A DNA stretch of 53,677 bases from Polaromonas sp. (GTDB taxonomy: Bacteria; Pseudomonadota; Gammaproteobacteria; Burkholderiales; Burkholderiaceae): assembly GCA_013823505.1 (NCBI GenBank), contig PNMH01000019.1, positions 1-53,677 of the forward strand. Direction: 5' to 3'. This document shows positions 10,477 through 18,561 of the stretch, one piece after another. The translations under genes and the position numbers were made by a program. Below the pieces are notes generated by a model, which saw only the letters and a list, made by a program, of their open reading frames with translations, was not told where the DNA came from and searched no databases. Positions within the stretch are counted from its first letter, which is position 1. Every line of letters starts with the position of its first letter.

Positions 10477-11924
10477 GGTGCGATGAGTTGGTCGAGCACG
10501 CCGGGCTCGAAGTGGGTTTCAATGAAATCGGCCAGGCCGTTGAACACGGCTTCCAGCGTGGGCGCGGTGGCGCCAAAGAGCGCCTGCAGCACGCGCGGGT
10601 CTTCAAACAGGCCGTGCAAGTAGACGCCGAGCACATTGCCCGCCGCGTTCTGCCAGCCCAGACCGTCGGGCATGGCCTCGCGCGCCACATCGCCACCCGC
10701 GGCCATGGCCGGGTGTTGTGCGGTCTGGCCGTGGTGAATCTCGTAGCCGGCAGTGGCCACGCCCGAGAGTGCAGCCCATGCGCCATGGAGCGCACCAAAC
10801 GTGGTGTGCGTGTGGCGCACGGTTTTCTGCCGATCGAACTGCGTCACCAGCGGCAGCAGGCCCAGACCGGGTGCATTGCCGTCGATGCCGTGGGTGTCGA
10901 TCAGCGCCTCGCCCAGCATCTGCAGGCCACCGCACACGCCCAACACCGCCCCTCCCTGCGCGGCGTGCGCGGCGATGGCGCGGTCCAGCCCCTGCGTGCG
11001 CAGCCAGGCCAGGTCGGCGGCCGTGGCCTTGCTGCCGGGCAACACGATCCAGTCAGCGCCCGCGCAGTCGGCCGGCGCGCGCGCCCAGACCAGGCGCACG
11101 CCGGGCACGTTCTTGAGCGGCTGGAATTCGTCGAGGTTGCTGATGCGGGGATACGCAATGACAGCCACCGTCTTGCTCACAGCGCCAGATGCTCGCGTGC
11201 GGTCATCGAACACGCCGTCTTCTTCGGGCAAGCCGTGCTGCCACCACATCGGCAGCGTGGCGACCGTGGCCACGCCGGTGAGTTCTTGCAGCATTTGCGG
11301 CGCGGGCGCAAGCAGGCTGGCGTCACCGCGAAACTTGTTGAGCACAAAGCCGTGAATCAGGGCGCGCTCCTCCGGTGGCAGCAGCGCCCAGGTGCCGTAG
11401 AGGTGGGCGAAGGCACCACCGCGGTCGATGTCGCTCACGAGCAGGCAGCGGGCTTGCGCATGCAGCGCCACGCGCATGTTCACGATGTCGCTGGCGTGCA
11501 GGTTGATCTCGGCCGGCGAGCCCGCGCCTTCGATCACCACCACATCGTTTTCTTCGCGCAAGGCATCAAGCGCGGCAGCAATCTGCGGCCACACGTGCAG
11601 GCTGCGGCCGCGCCACGGCATGTTGGACAGCGCCTCATTCACCTGCCCCATCAGCACCACCTGGCTGCGCGTGTCGGCCTCGGGCTTGAGCAGCAGCGGG
11701 TTCATGCGGACTTCGGGTTCGGCTTGCGCGGCCAGCGCCTGGAAGTACTGGGCGCTGCCGATCTCGCCACCAGCTACCACCCTGGCGTTGTTGCTCATGT
11801 TCTGCGCCTTGAACGGCGCGACCTTCAAGCCTTGACTGGCGTAATGCCGACACAGCGCGGTGGTGAGCCAGCTCTTGCCCGCGCCACTCGTGGTGCCCAG
11901 CACCATCACACAACGCGCGGTCAT
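10473..11924 (-). CDS. cobQ: Cobyric acid synthase CobQ/CbiP
   Basis: CobQ amidates four side chains of adenosylcobyrinic acid a,c-diamide using glutamine and ATP. The 483-residue protein has an N-terminal dethiobiotin-synthetase-like domain with P-loop GTTSGAGKS (10-18) and a C-terminal class I glutamine amidotransferase domain with nucleophile Cys331 in GVCGGLQML and His437 in YLHGLFE. Length equals the family norm. It shares 4-base overlaps with cobD upstream and cobT downstream. Because it acts on a complete corrin ring, it implies either ring synthesis elsewhere in the genome or salvage of early corrinoid intermediates. Confidence 0.97.
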   Translation of the reverse strand: MTARCVMVLGTTSGAGKSWLTTALCRHYASQGLKVAPFKAQNMSNNARVVAGGEIGSAQYFQALAAQAEPEVRMNPLLLKPEADTRSQVVLMGQVNEALSNMPWRGRSLHVWPQIAAALDALREENDVVVIEGAGSPAEINLHASDIVNMRVALHAQARCLLVSDIDRGGAFAHLYGTWALLPPEERALIHGFVLNKFRGDASLLAPAPQMLQELTGVATVATLPMWWQHGLPEEDGVFDDRTRASGAVSKTVAVIAYPRISNLDEFQPLKNVPGVRLVWARAPADCAGADWIVLPGSKATAADLAWLRTQGLDRAIAAHAAQGGAVLGVCGGLQMLGEALIDTHGIDGNAPGLGLLPLVTQFDRQKTVRHTHTTFGALHGAWAALSGVATAGYEIHHGQTAQHPAMAAGGDVAREAMPDGLGWQNAAGNVLGVYLHGLFEDPRVLQALFGATAPTLEAVFNGLADFIETHFEPGVLDQLIAP

Positions 11925-12895
11925 GCCACACGCTCCTGTTCGCGCAAAGCCATGTGCAACGCGGCCTGCGCCTGCGGCGGCAGCACCCCCAGCCGCCAGT
12001 GACCACGCAGACCGAACGACGTGGTGTCGCGCAGCTTGATGCCGGCCGCGCGCAGAGCCGGCGCGTCAATGGGCCGCGGCGGCGCTGCGCAAACATAGTT
12101 CGCTTCGCTGGGCAACACGCGCCAGCCCAAATCGTTCAGCAAGTCCATGTGTTCGCGCTTCCATGCCCGCAAGGTCTCCAGGCTCTGCGCCAGCCAGTCT
12201 TGTGCTGCGGGGGACACCCAGGCGCCCAGCAGCGCCACCGCGTGCGCGCCCAGCGGCCAGGAGGGCGACAGTTGATCGAGTGCGCGCGCGTTTGCCACCG
12301 CATGCACCGGCGCGATGGCGTACGCACCACGCACACCGGTCAATCCCATCGCCTTGTTGGGTGTCCAGAGCTGCCACACGCCTTGCAACACGTCGGGGTC
12401 CAGGCTGCAGCGCCCGCTCAGGCGCAGCGGCTCATAGGCGCGGTCGAGCACGATCTGCGCGCCCGATGCCACCACGGCCTGCGCCTGCGGCTCGGCCTGG
12501 CCCAATGGGCTGGAAGGTTCGCACAGCCATACGAGATGGGCGCTTGCCGGCTCGTTCAATCGCTCGAACCGCCAGGCCTGCGCGGCACGGCCGTAATCGC
12601 CATAGGCCATCGCGGGCAGCCAGACCCGCAGACCACCCTCGCGCGCCACCCAGGCGGTGATGCGGGCGATGAACTCGCTCGCGCTGGCGGCCATCACGAT
12701 GCGCTCGGCGTCCACCGCATGAAAGGCCGCGAGCGATTCACGGAGCACCGTGTGTGCGGGGTCCGGGTAATGGCGCGCGTCGGTCTGCTGAACGGCGGCC
12801 AGCGCGACTGGGCAGGGACCGCAGGCGTTGGCGTTGGTGGAGAAGTCCCAGCGTGCAACACCCAGGGCGTCTGGCCCGCCGTGTGTGAGCGTCAT
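11921..12895 (-). CDS. cobD: Threonine-phosphate decarboxylase-like PLP enzyme (CobD of Salmonella, CobC of P. denitrificans)
   Basis: Makes the (R)-1-amino-2-propanol phosphate linker of cobalamin, or a related linker, from L-threonine phosphate. The 324-residue fold-type I protein begins MTLTHGGPDALGVARWDFST and has the family's FSTNANACGP block and a PLP lysine at 181 in WTPNKAMGLTGVRG. The ATG at 12895 was chosen because it overlaps the cbiB stop by four bases; the frame stays open far upstream inside cbiB. No threonine kinase (pduX-like) gene is visible nearby, so the source of threonine phosphate is open. Confidence 0.9.
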   Translation of the reverse strand: MTLTHGGPDALGVARWDFSTNANACGPCPVALAAVQQTDARHYPDPAHTVLRESLAAFHAVDAERIVMAASASEFIARITAWVAREGGLRVWLPAMAYGDYGRAAQAWRFERLNEPASAHLVWLCEPSSPLGQAEPQAQAVVASGAQIVLDRAYEPLRLSGRCSLDPDVLQGVWQLWTPNKAMGLTGVRGAYAIAPVHAVANARALDQLSPSWPLGAHAVALLGAWVSPAAQDWLAQSLETLRAWKREHMDLLNDLGWRVLPSEANYVCAAPPRPIDAPALRAAGIKLRDTTSFGLRGHWRLGVLPPQAQAALHMALREQERVA

Positions 12896-13857
12896 GGTGC
12901 CCACCTCCACACACAAGCGGCCCACACCAGTGCTGCAACGGCCAGCGCCTGCACCACACGCCCCGCCAGTTGCAGTGCCTGTGTGGTGTCGGCGGCTTGC
13001 GGACTGCGACCCGCACCGTGCAGTTCGTACACGCCGGGTTTGCTCAGGCGCACGTCCAGCGCCAGCGCCATCGCGGCCATGGGCCAGCCGCTGTTGGGTG
13101 ACGGTGTGCGCCGCGCCTGTGCCGGCAGCTTGGTCAGCCCCCGCGCGGTACCGAGCAGGCCCAGCAAGGCGCCTGTGATGCGAGCCGGGACCCACGACAA
13201 CACGTCGTCGGCCCGCGCGGCCCATTTGCCGGACCAGGTCCAGTCCCGACCGTTGCGCTCGCCCCGGTAGCCCCACATGGCGTCGGCCGTGTTGGCGAAG
13301 CGGTAGAGCGCTGCGCCGGGCAGCCCGGCCAAGACAAACCAGAACAACGGCGCCACCACGGAATCGTTGAGGTTCTCGGCCAGCGATTCGATGGCACTTT
13401 CGCGCACCTGCGAAGCATCCAACGCATTCACATCGCGGCTCACCAGCCAGGCCAGGCGCGCGCGCCCAGCCGGCAGCGACTCCCCCAGCGCCGCCTCCAC
13501 GGCACGCACCTCGTCGCGCAGCATTCGCCAGGCCAGCAGCGGCTTGAGCAGCGCACCCAGCACCAGCGCCTGTGCCCACCATGCCCACCCGGACATGGCG
13601 TTCACCAGAGCTGCCGCCAAGACCACGACCAGCACAGCCCCCAGACACCAGGCCAAGGCGCCCTTCACGAATGCCCGCGCGGCATCAGCTTCAGCGCCTT
13701 CGGCCGGCGCCACGAGCGGACCCATGAACGACAGATACCGCCCCATGCCCACCACCGGGTGCCAGCGCGCGGGTGGTTCACCTAGCGCGCGGTCCAGCGC
13801 CAGCGCCATCAGCACCGCGATCGGTGAGGCAAGGGTGGTGAGCCAGGCGTCGGGCAT
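12892..13857 (-). CDS. cbiB: Adenosylcobinamide-phosphate synthase CbiB
   Basis: Attaches the aminopropanol (phosphate) arm to adenosylcobyric acid, in the membrane. The 321-residue product starts MPDAWLTTLASPIAVLMALA and has the family blocks LGEPPARWHPVVGMG, SRDVNALDASQVRESAIESL and NSGWPMAAMA, with about four to five hydrophobic segments. Its start is 35 bases after the cobO stop, the widest gap in this half of the operon, and its stop overlaps the next start by four bases. P. denitrificans nomenclature calls this gene cobD. Confidence 0.95.
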   Translation of the reverse strand: MPDAWLTTLASPIAVLMALALDRALGEPPARWHPVVGMGRYLSFMGPLVAPAEGAEADAARAFVKGALAWCLGAVLVVVLAAALVNAMSGWAWWAQALVLGALLKPLLAWRMLRDEVRAVEAALGESLPAGRARLAWLVSRDVNALDASQVRESAIESLAENLNDSVVAPLFWFVLAGLPGAALYRFANTADAMWGYRGERNGRDWTWSGKWAARADDVLSWVPARITGALLGLLGTARGLTKLPAQARRTPSPNSGWPMAAMALALDVRLSKPGVYELHGAGRSPQAADTTQALQLAGRVVQALAVAALVWAACVWRWAP

Positions 13858-13892
13858 CGTGAATCGCTTCAAAGTGACGGCAGCGACGATTC

Positions 13893-14474
13893 TCAGTCTT
13901 CGATGCCGCGCTGGGCGGGTATGCCTGCCTTGAACGCGTGCTTCACCAGCGTCATCTCGGTCACGGTGTCGGCCAGTTCGATGATTTCGGGCGGGCAGCG
14001 CCGCCCGGTGATCACCACGTGCACGTCGCGTGGGCGATCGCGCAGCGTCTGCAACACATCGTCCAGCGGCAACCAACCGTAGATCAGCGGGTAGGTCAGT
14101 TCGTCGAGCGTGACCATGAAGTGCTCACCACCCAGAATGGCTGCGCGCGCCTTCTGCCAGCCGTCGCGGGCGAGTTGGGCGGAGTGCTCCAGGTCCTGGC
14201 TCTTCCAGCTGAACCCATCGCCCAAGCCTTCGATGGGCAAGCCCAGTTGCTCGAAGACGCGGTGCTCTCCAAAACGGGCACTGGGGACTTTCATGAACTG
14301 GAAGATCTTCACCAGCTTGCCGTGCACATGCGTGCGGCCGAACGCCCGCAGCGCGAGGCCGAAAGCCGCTGTGCTTTTGCCCTTGCCGTCGCCGGTGTGC
14401 ACGATGACCAAGCCTCGGCGCTCGCCCTCTGGTTTCTCGTAGCGTTTGTCGGTGGGGGGTGATTCGATCTGCAT
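13893..14474 (-). CDS. cobO: Cob(I)yrinic acid a,c-diamide adenosyltransferase CobO/BtuR
   Basis: Transfers the 5'-deoxyadenosyl group from ATP to cobalt(I) of corrinoids. The 193-residue protein has the phosphate loop HTGDGKGKSTAAFGLALR (P-loop near 28-35), the FQFMKVPSARFGEH region and the C-terminal KAGIPAQRGIE, all hallmarks of the CobA/CobO/BtuR family. The ATG at 14474 is used; a TTG one codon earlier is less likely. It lies 18 bases downstream of the ABC ATPase gene, so imported corrinoids would meet the adenosyltransferase early. Confidence 0.97.
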   Translation of the reverse strand: MQIESPPTDKRYEKPEGERRGLVIVHTGDGKGKSTAAFGLALRAFGRTHVHGKLVKIFQFMKVPSARFGEHRVFEQLGLPIEGLGDGFSWKSQDLEHSAQLARDGWQKARAAILGGEHFMVTLDELTYPLIYGWLPLDDVLQTLRDRPRDVHVVITGRRCPPEIIELADTVTEMTLVKHAFKAGIPAQRGIED

Positions 14475-14492
14475 CAACAGTCTCCAAAAAAA

Positions 14493-15317
14493 TCAACGGG
14501 GCAGCGCCACCCACTGGTCGCCCAGCGGAAGGATCGCGACACGGTGGTCAAAAACGTCTTCGAGCGCCTGGTGGGTCACGGGGTCATCGCAGGCGCCCTG
14601 GTGGACCACCCGGCCTTGCGCCATCACCACCATCTGGTCGGCGTGCAGCGCCATGCCGATCTCGTGCAACACACTCACCACCGTCTTGCCCTGCGCCACC
14701 AGCTCGCGCACCAGCAGCAACCAGTCGGCCTGGTGGGGAGGATCGAGGTTGGCCAGGGGTTCGTCCATCAGCAACACGTCGGCGTCCACCGCCAGCAGGC
14801 GCGCCAGCAGCACGCGTTGGCGCTCACCACCCGAGAGCGCACCCAGCGCGCGTTCGCGCCAGTCCCAGGCTTGGGTGGCGCGCAGGGCCTGCTCCACGGC
14901 GGCGCGGTCGGCGTCGGACGGTGGGGCCAGCCAGGGCTGGTGGGGCAGACGTCCGAGCATGGCCACGTCCCACACGCTGAGGTCGTCTGCGCCCTGCTCG
15001 CCCTGCCCCAGCCAGGCCAGGCAGCGTGCGCGTTCGCGGCCCCGCCATTGCGCCAGCGGGCGGCCCAGCAATTGCACCTGACCGCTGTGCGGCAGCAGGC
15101 CCGCCAGCGCCTTGAGCAGGGTGGACTTGCCCGCGCCATTGGGTCCGACGATGCTGGTCCAGCGCGCGGCGGACAGGGCCACGTCGATCCCGTGCAGCAC
15201 GGGCGTGCCGCCCAGCGCGACGCCGACCCCCAGGGCTTGCAGCGCCGGGGTCCTTTGCAATGCCTGCGTGCTGCTCACGGCGGCACGAGCGCCTTCGGGC
15301 GGCCGGGCGGCGCTCAC
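14493..15317 (-). CDS. btuD: Cobalamin/corrinoid ABC transporter ATP-binding protein (BtuD-like)
   Basis: A 274-residue ABC ATPase with Walker A GPNGAGKST (58-66), signature LSGGERQRV, Walker B LLMDEPLANLDPP and the H-loop SVLHEIGMA. No ATG precedes the domain; a GTG at 15317 lies six bases after a strong GGAGG ribosome-binding site and overlaps the permease stop as GTGA, so it is taken as the start. The family (FecE/BtuD type) also includes siderophore and heme importers, but the operon and the B12 riboswitch point to corrinoids. Confidence 0.92.
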   Translation of the reverse strand: MSAARPPEGARAAVSSTQALQRTPALQALGVGVALGGTPVLHGIDVALSAARWTSIVGPNGAGKSTLLKALAGLLPHSGQVQLLGRPLAQWRGRERARCLAWLGQGEQGADDLSVWDVAMLGRLPHQPWLAPPSDADRAAVEQALRATQAWDWRERALGALSGGERQRVLLARLLAVDADVLLMDEPLANLDPPHQADWLLLVRELVAQGKTVVSVLHEIGMALHADQMVVMAQGRVVHQGACDDPVTHQALEDVFDHRVAILPLGDQWVALPR

Positions 15318-16318
15318 AGGAAACCTCCGGGCTGGCGGCGCCGGTGCATCAGCCACAACAGATAGCTGCCGCCCAGCACCGCCGTGAGCACGCCCACCGG
15401 CAACTCTTGCGGCGCAATGATCCAACGCGCCAGCACGTCGGCCGCCATCAGCAGCAAGCCGCCCATCAGGGCGCTTAACACCAGCAGCCGGCCGTGCGTG
15501 GTCTTCACGATGGAGCGCACCAGGTGCGGCGAGGCCAGGCCCACAAAAGCGATCAAGCCGGTCTGCGCCACGGCCGCGCCGGTGGCCAGCGCCAGCACCG
15601 CCACCAGCACGCCGCGCACGGCGCCCAGCGGCAAGCCCAGGCTCAGCGCCGTGGCCTCGCCCAGGGCCAGACCATCGAGCACACGGCCCAGCGAAGCGGC
15701 CACCACCACGGCCACCAGCAACATCCCCGCCATGACACCGCACGCGGCCCAGCCCACAAAACCGGTGCTGCCCAGCATGAAGCCCTGCATGGCCTGCAGG
15801 GTGTCGGGCGAGGCAATGGTCACCAGGTCGCGCCCGGCGCCCAGCACCACACCCACGATCACACCGGCCAGCAACAAGCGCAGCGTGTGCTGCACGCCCC
15901 GGGCCAGCGTCAGCGTGAGCACCACGCCGAGCACCGCGCCAGCAAAGGCCGCACCGGTCAGCCCCAGGCGCACCAGCCACTGCGTGGCAAACGGCGAGGT
16001 GCCGAACAAGGCCAGCGCCAAAGCCACACCGAGCGCCGCACCCGAGGCGCTGCCCAGCAAATAAGGATCGGCCAACGGGTTGCGGAACAAGCCCTGCGCC
16101 ACCGCACCGGCGAGGCCGAGCAAACCGCCCGCGACCCAGGCGCCGAGCGTGCGCGGCAGGCGAATGTCCCACAGGATCTGCCAGGCCACCGGGTCGCTGC
16201 GTGCGTTCAACACGCTGTCAAACCCGGTGCTGCCCACCCCGGCGCCCAGCAGCAGCACGGCCGCCGCCGCCAGCAGCAGGGCGCTGGCCAGCCAGAGGCT
16301 GTGGCGGGCTCCGCTCAC
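15314..16318 (-). CDS. btuC: Cobalamin/corrinoid ABC transporter permease (BtuC-like, FecCD family)
   Basis: A 334-residue membrane protein with about nine to ten hydrophobic helices and the FecCD-family blocks RLPRTLGAWVAGGLLGLAGA, QGLFRNPLADPYLLGSASGA and FVGLASPHLVR. It forms the channel of the importer with the neighbouring ATPase and receptor. No ATG is suitably placed; a GTG at 16318 overlaps the btuF stop as GTGA and begins the hydrophobic protein 8 residues before its first helix. The GTGA overlap is repeated at its other end with the ATPase gene. Confidence 0.93.
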   Translation of the reverse strand: MSGARHSLWLASALLLAAAAVLLLGAGVGSTGFDSVLNARSDPVAWQILWDIRLPRTLGAWVAGGLLGLAGAVAQGLFRNPLADPYLLGSASGAALGVALALALFGTSPFATQWLVRLGLTGAAFAGAVLGVVLTLTLARGVQHTLRLLLAGVIVGVVLGAGRDLVTIASPDTLQAMQGFMLGSTGFVGWAACGVMAGMLLVAVVVAASLGRVLDGLALGEATALSLGLPLGAVRGVLVAVLALATGAAVAQTGLIAFVGLASPHLVRSIVKTTHGRLLVLSALMGGLLLMAADVLARWIIAPQELPVGVLTAVLGGSYLLWLMHRRRQPGGFL

Positions 16319-17190
16319 CGGAGCCCTTTTTCGCTGATGCAACGCGCCATCACCCGCGCCGCTTCGGCCATGCGCGGACCCGGGCGCACGAGCACGTCGG
16401 ATTCGGCTTCGGTGAAAACACACACCCGCTGCTCGCGCAAGGCCTTCATGCCGCTCCAGCCCGGGCGCTGCGCCATGCCCTGCACGTTGCGCACGCCGAT
16501 CATGATCAGGTCCGGGTTGGCGCGCACCACGTATTCGGGGTTGATGCGCGGGAAAGGGCCGAGGTCGGGCGTGACGATGTTCTGCACACCCAGGCGCGCC
16601 ATCATTTCGCCAATGAACGACTGCGTGCCGGCAGCGTAGCCGCCCGTGCTGACCTCGTAGTACACGCGCAGCGAACGCGCAGCGGGTGGCAGAGACTGCG
16701 CCGCCGCCATCACGCCTGCGTCAATGGCCCGCCAGATGCGATCGGCGTCGGCCACCTCCAGCAACTGGCCCAGCTTGCCCATCACACGCTGCGCATCGGC
16801 TGAGCTCTTGGGCTCCATGGCCAGCACCTTGAGACCCAACGACTCCAGCCGTTGAACACCGCGCGACGAGGTGGCCATGAGCACCACGTCGGGCTTGAGC
16901 GCCACGATGGCCTCGATGTTGGGGTCGATGCCGCCGCCGGTCTTGGGCAGGGAGCGCACGGAAGCCGGGTGGTTCGAGTACCGGTCCACGCCCACCAGGC
17001 GGGCGCACTGACCGAGCTCGCACACGGTCTCGGTGAGCGAAGGCAGCAGCGAGACGATGCGCTGCGGCGACTGCGGCAGCGTCACCACCACACCCCGATC
17101 GTCGGTCACCTGCAGACCGGCGGCGTGCAAGGTGCTCGCCCAACACAGCAGAGCAGCGCTCAGCCAGCGCCCGATGGAAATGTTCTTCAT
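16315..17190 (-). CDS. btuF: Periplasmic cobalamin-binding protein (BtuF-like)
   Basis: A 291-residue PF01497-type receptor that would collect corrinoids in the periplasm for BtuCD. It starts with a Sec signal peptide (Lys, then WLSAALLCWASTLHA, likely cut after HA near residue 23) and carries the family's QRIVSLLPSLTETVCELG and LVGVDRYSNHP. The start at 17190 overlaps the cobU stop by four bases (ATGA). The frame is open upstream inside cobU and that extension is not used. Confidence 0.93.
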   Translation of the reverse strand: MKNISIGRWLSAALLCWASTLHAAGLQVTDDRGVVVTLPQSPQRIVSLLPSLTETVCELGQCARLVGVDRYSNHPASVRSLPKTGGGIDPNIEAIVALKPDVVLMATSSRGVQRLESLGLKVLAMEPKSSADAQRVMGKLGQLLEVADADRIWRAIDAGVMAAAQSLPPAARSLRVYYEVSTGGYAAGTQSFIGEMMARLGVQNIVTPDLGPFPRINPEYVVRANPDLIMIGVRNVQGMAQRPGWSGMKALREQRVCVFTEAESDVLVRPGPRMAEAARVMARCISEKGLR

Positions 17191-17750
17191 CCAGGGTCTT
17201 TCAAGGTCAAAGGCAGGCCGGCGGCCATCAGCGTGACGCGTGCGCAGACGCCCGCCACAGCCTGGTTCAGCCGGCCCAAGGCGTCCACAAAGGCGCGCAC
17301 CTCGCGCCCCATCGGAATCACACCCAGGCCGATTTCGTTGCCCACCAGCACCACCGGACCCTGGGCCTGCTCGATCGCGCGGCACAGCGCCGTGACGGGC
17401 ACCTCGTCGTCCAGCGGCTCGCCTTGCGCCGGCATCAACAGGTTGGTGAGCCACAGCGTGAGGCAGTCCACCACCACCAGGGTTTGCGGTGCGCTGTGCC
17501 GCTGCAGCACCTCGGCCAGGGCCACGGGTTCTTCCACCGTGACCATGCCTGGTACGCGCACCATGCGATCGCGCTGGTGCCTTGCAATGCGCTCGCGCAT
17601 CTCGTCGTCCCAGGCCTGGCCGGTGGCGATGAGCACCGCTCGGTGCGCCACCGTGGCGTCCAGCCACTGTTTGGCGATCAGCTCGGCGCGGCGCGACTTG
17701 CCGCTTTTCTGGCCACCGAGGATGAATTCACTGCGCGCGATGTCAACCAT
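17187..17750 (-). CDS. cobU: Adenosylcobinamide kinase/adenosylcobinamide-phosphate guanylyltransferase CobU (CobP)
   Basis: A bifunctional enzyme that phosphorylates adenosylcobinamide and transfers GMP to it, giving adenosylcobinamide-GDP, the substrate of CobS. The 187-residue product has the P-loop GGQKSGKS (12-19) and RIARHQRDR with the probable guanylylated His58. VVVDCLTLWLTNL and VGNEIGLGVIP are also canonical. This step allows salvage of cobinamide as well as de novo synthesis. It overlaps the preceding gene by eight bases and btuF by four. Confidence 0.97.
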   Translation of the reverse strand: MVDIARSEFILGGQKSGKSRRAELIAKQWLDATVAHRAVLIATGQAWDDEMRERIARHQRDRMVRVPGMVTVEEPVALAEVLQRHSAPQTLVVVDCLTLWLTNLLMPAQGEPLDDEVPVTALCRAIEQAQGPVVLVGNEIGLGVIPMGREVRAFVDALGRLNQAVAGVCARVTLMAAGLPLTLKDPG

Positions 17751-18561
17751 GCTCGTGCATCCATTCAGAAACGATGCGGTGCATCTGCGCCACGCCGTCG
17801 GTGAGGGCTGCCGGCCCGGGCTGCAGGATGTCGGCCGACTTGATCTCGAACAGCTGGCCGGTCTTCACCGCGGCCACGTCCTGCCAGCCTGCGCGCGCAG
17901 CCACTTTTTCGGGCCGGAACTTCTTGCCACACCAGGAGCCGATGATGATGTCGGGATTGCGGCGCACGATCTCGGCCCCGTCTGCAATGATGCGGTTCTT
18001 ACCCAGCGACTGCGTGGCCAGCTCGGGAAACACGTCGTCGCCACCCGCGATGCCCAGCAGCTCCGAGACCCAGCGGATACCGCTGATGTGCGGCTCATCC
18101 CACTCTTCAAAGAACACGCGCGGGCGGCGCTTGCCCTGCGCCTGCAGCGCCTTCACCGCTTCGCGAATGCCGTCAAGCTGTGCGCGGTTGGCCTCGATCC
18201 AGGCCAGGCCTGCATCGGCACAACCCACCATGGCCGCCACCTGGAACAGCATGGAATGGATTTCCCCCACGCTGCGCTGGTTGAACACCGTGACCTGCAC
18301 GCCCGCCCGGATCAACAGCGCCGCAATGTCCGCCTGCAGGTCGGAAAAACCGAACACACAGTCGGGCTCCAGCGCCAGGATCTTGTCGGTCTTGGCGCTG
18401 AGGAAGGCACTGACCTTGGGTTTCTCTTCACGTGCCCGGCGCGGGCGCACCGTGTAGCCCGAGATGCCCACGATGCGGCTTTCCTGCCCCAGCAGGTACA
18501 GCCACTCGGTGGTTTCTTCGGTGAGGCAGACGATGCGCTGCGGGCCGAGGTGGGGGGTCAA
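17743..18561 (-). CDS. Second cobalamin-binding-like (PF01497) protein without signal peptide
   Basis: A 272-residue helical-backbone metal receptor relative of BtuF, with GPQRIVCLTEETTEWLYLLG at the N-terminus and FGFSDLQADIAALL and IIIGSWCGKKF further in. It has no signal peptide or lipobox, so it should stay in the cytoplasm unless the start is wrong. No ATG fits: the TTG at 18561 overlaps the cobB stop as TTGA, which I take as the start. Similar unsecreted 'cobalamin-binding proteins' are known in other proteobacteria, with no settled role; a corrinoid chaperone between importer and enzymes is one possibility. Confidence 0.8.
   Translation of the reverse strand: MTPHLGPQRIVCLTEETTEWLYLLGQESRIVGISGYTVRPRRAREEKPKVSAFLSAKTDKILALEPDCVFGFSDLQADIAALLIRAGVQVTVFNQRSVGEIHSMLFQVAAMVGCADAGLAWIEANRAQLDGIREAVKALQAQGKRRPRVFFEEWDEPHISGIRWVSELLGIAGGDDVFPELATQSLGKNRIIADGAEIVRRNPDIIIGSWCGKKFRPEKVAARAGWQDVAAVKTGQLFEIKSADILQPGPAALTDGVAQMHRIVSEWMHEHG

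Noticed and set aside
12892..14076. Long N-terminal extension of CbiB into the cobO region
   Set aside because: The extension is an Arg-rich out-of-frame translation of cobO; the conserved protein starts at 13857.
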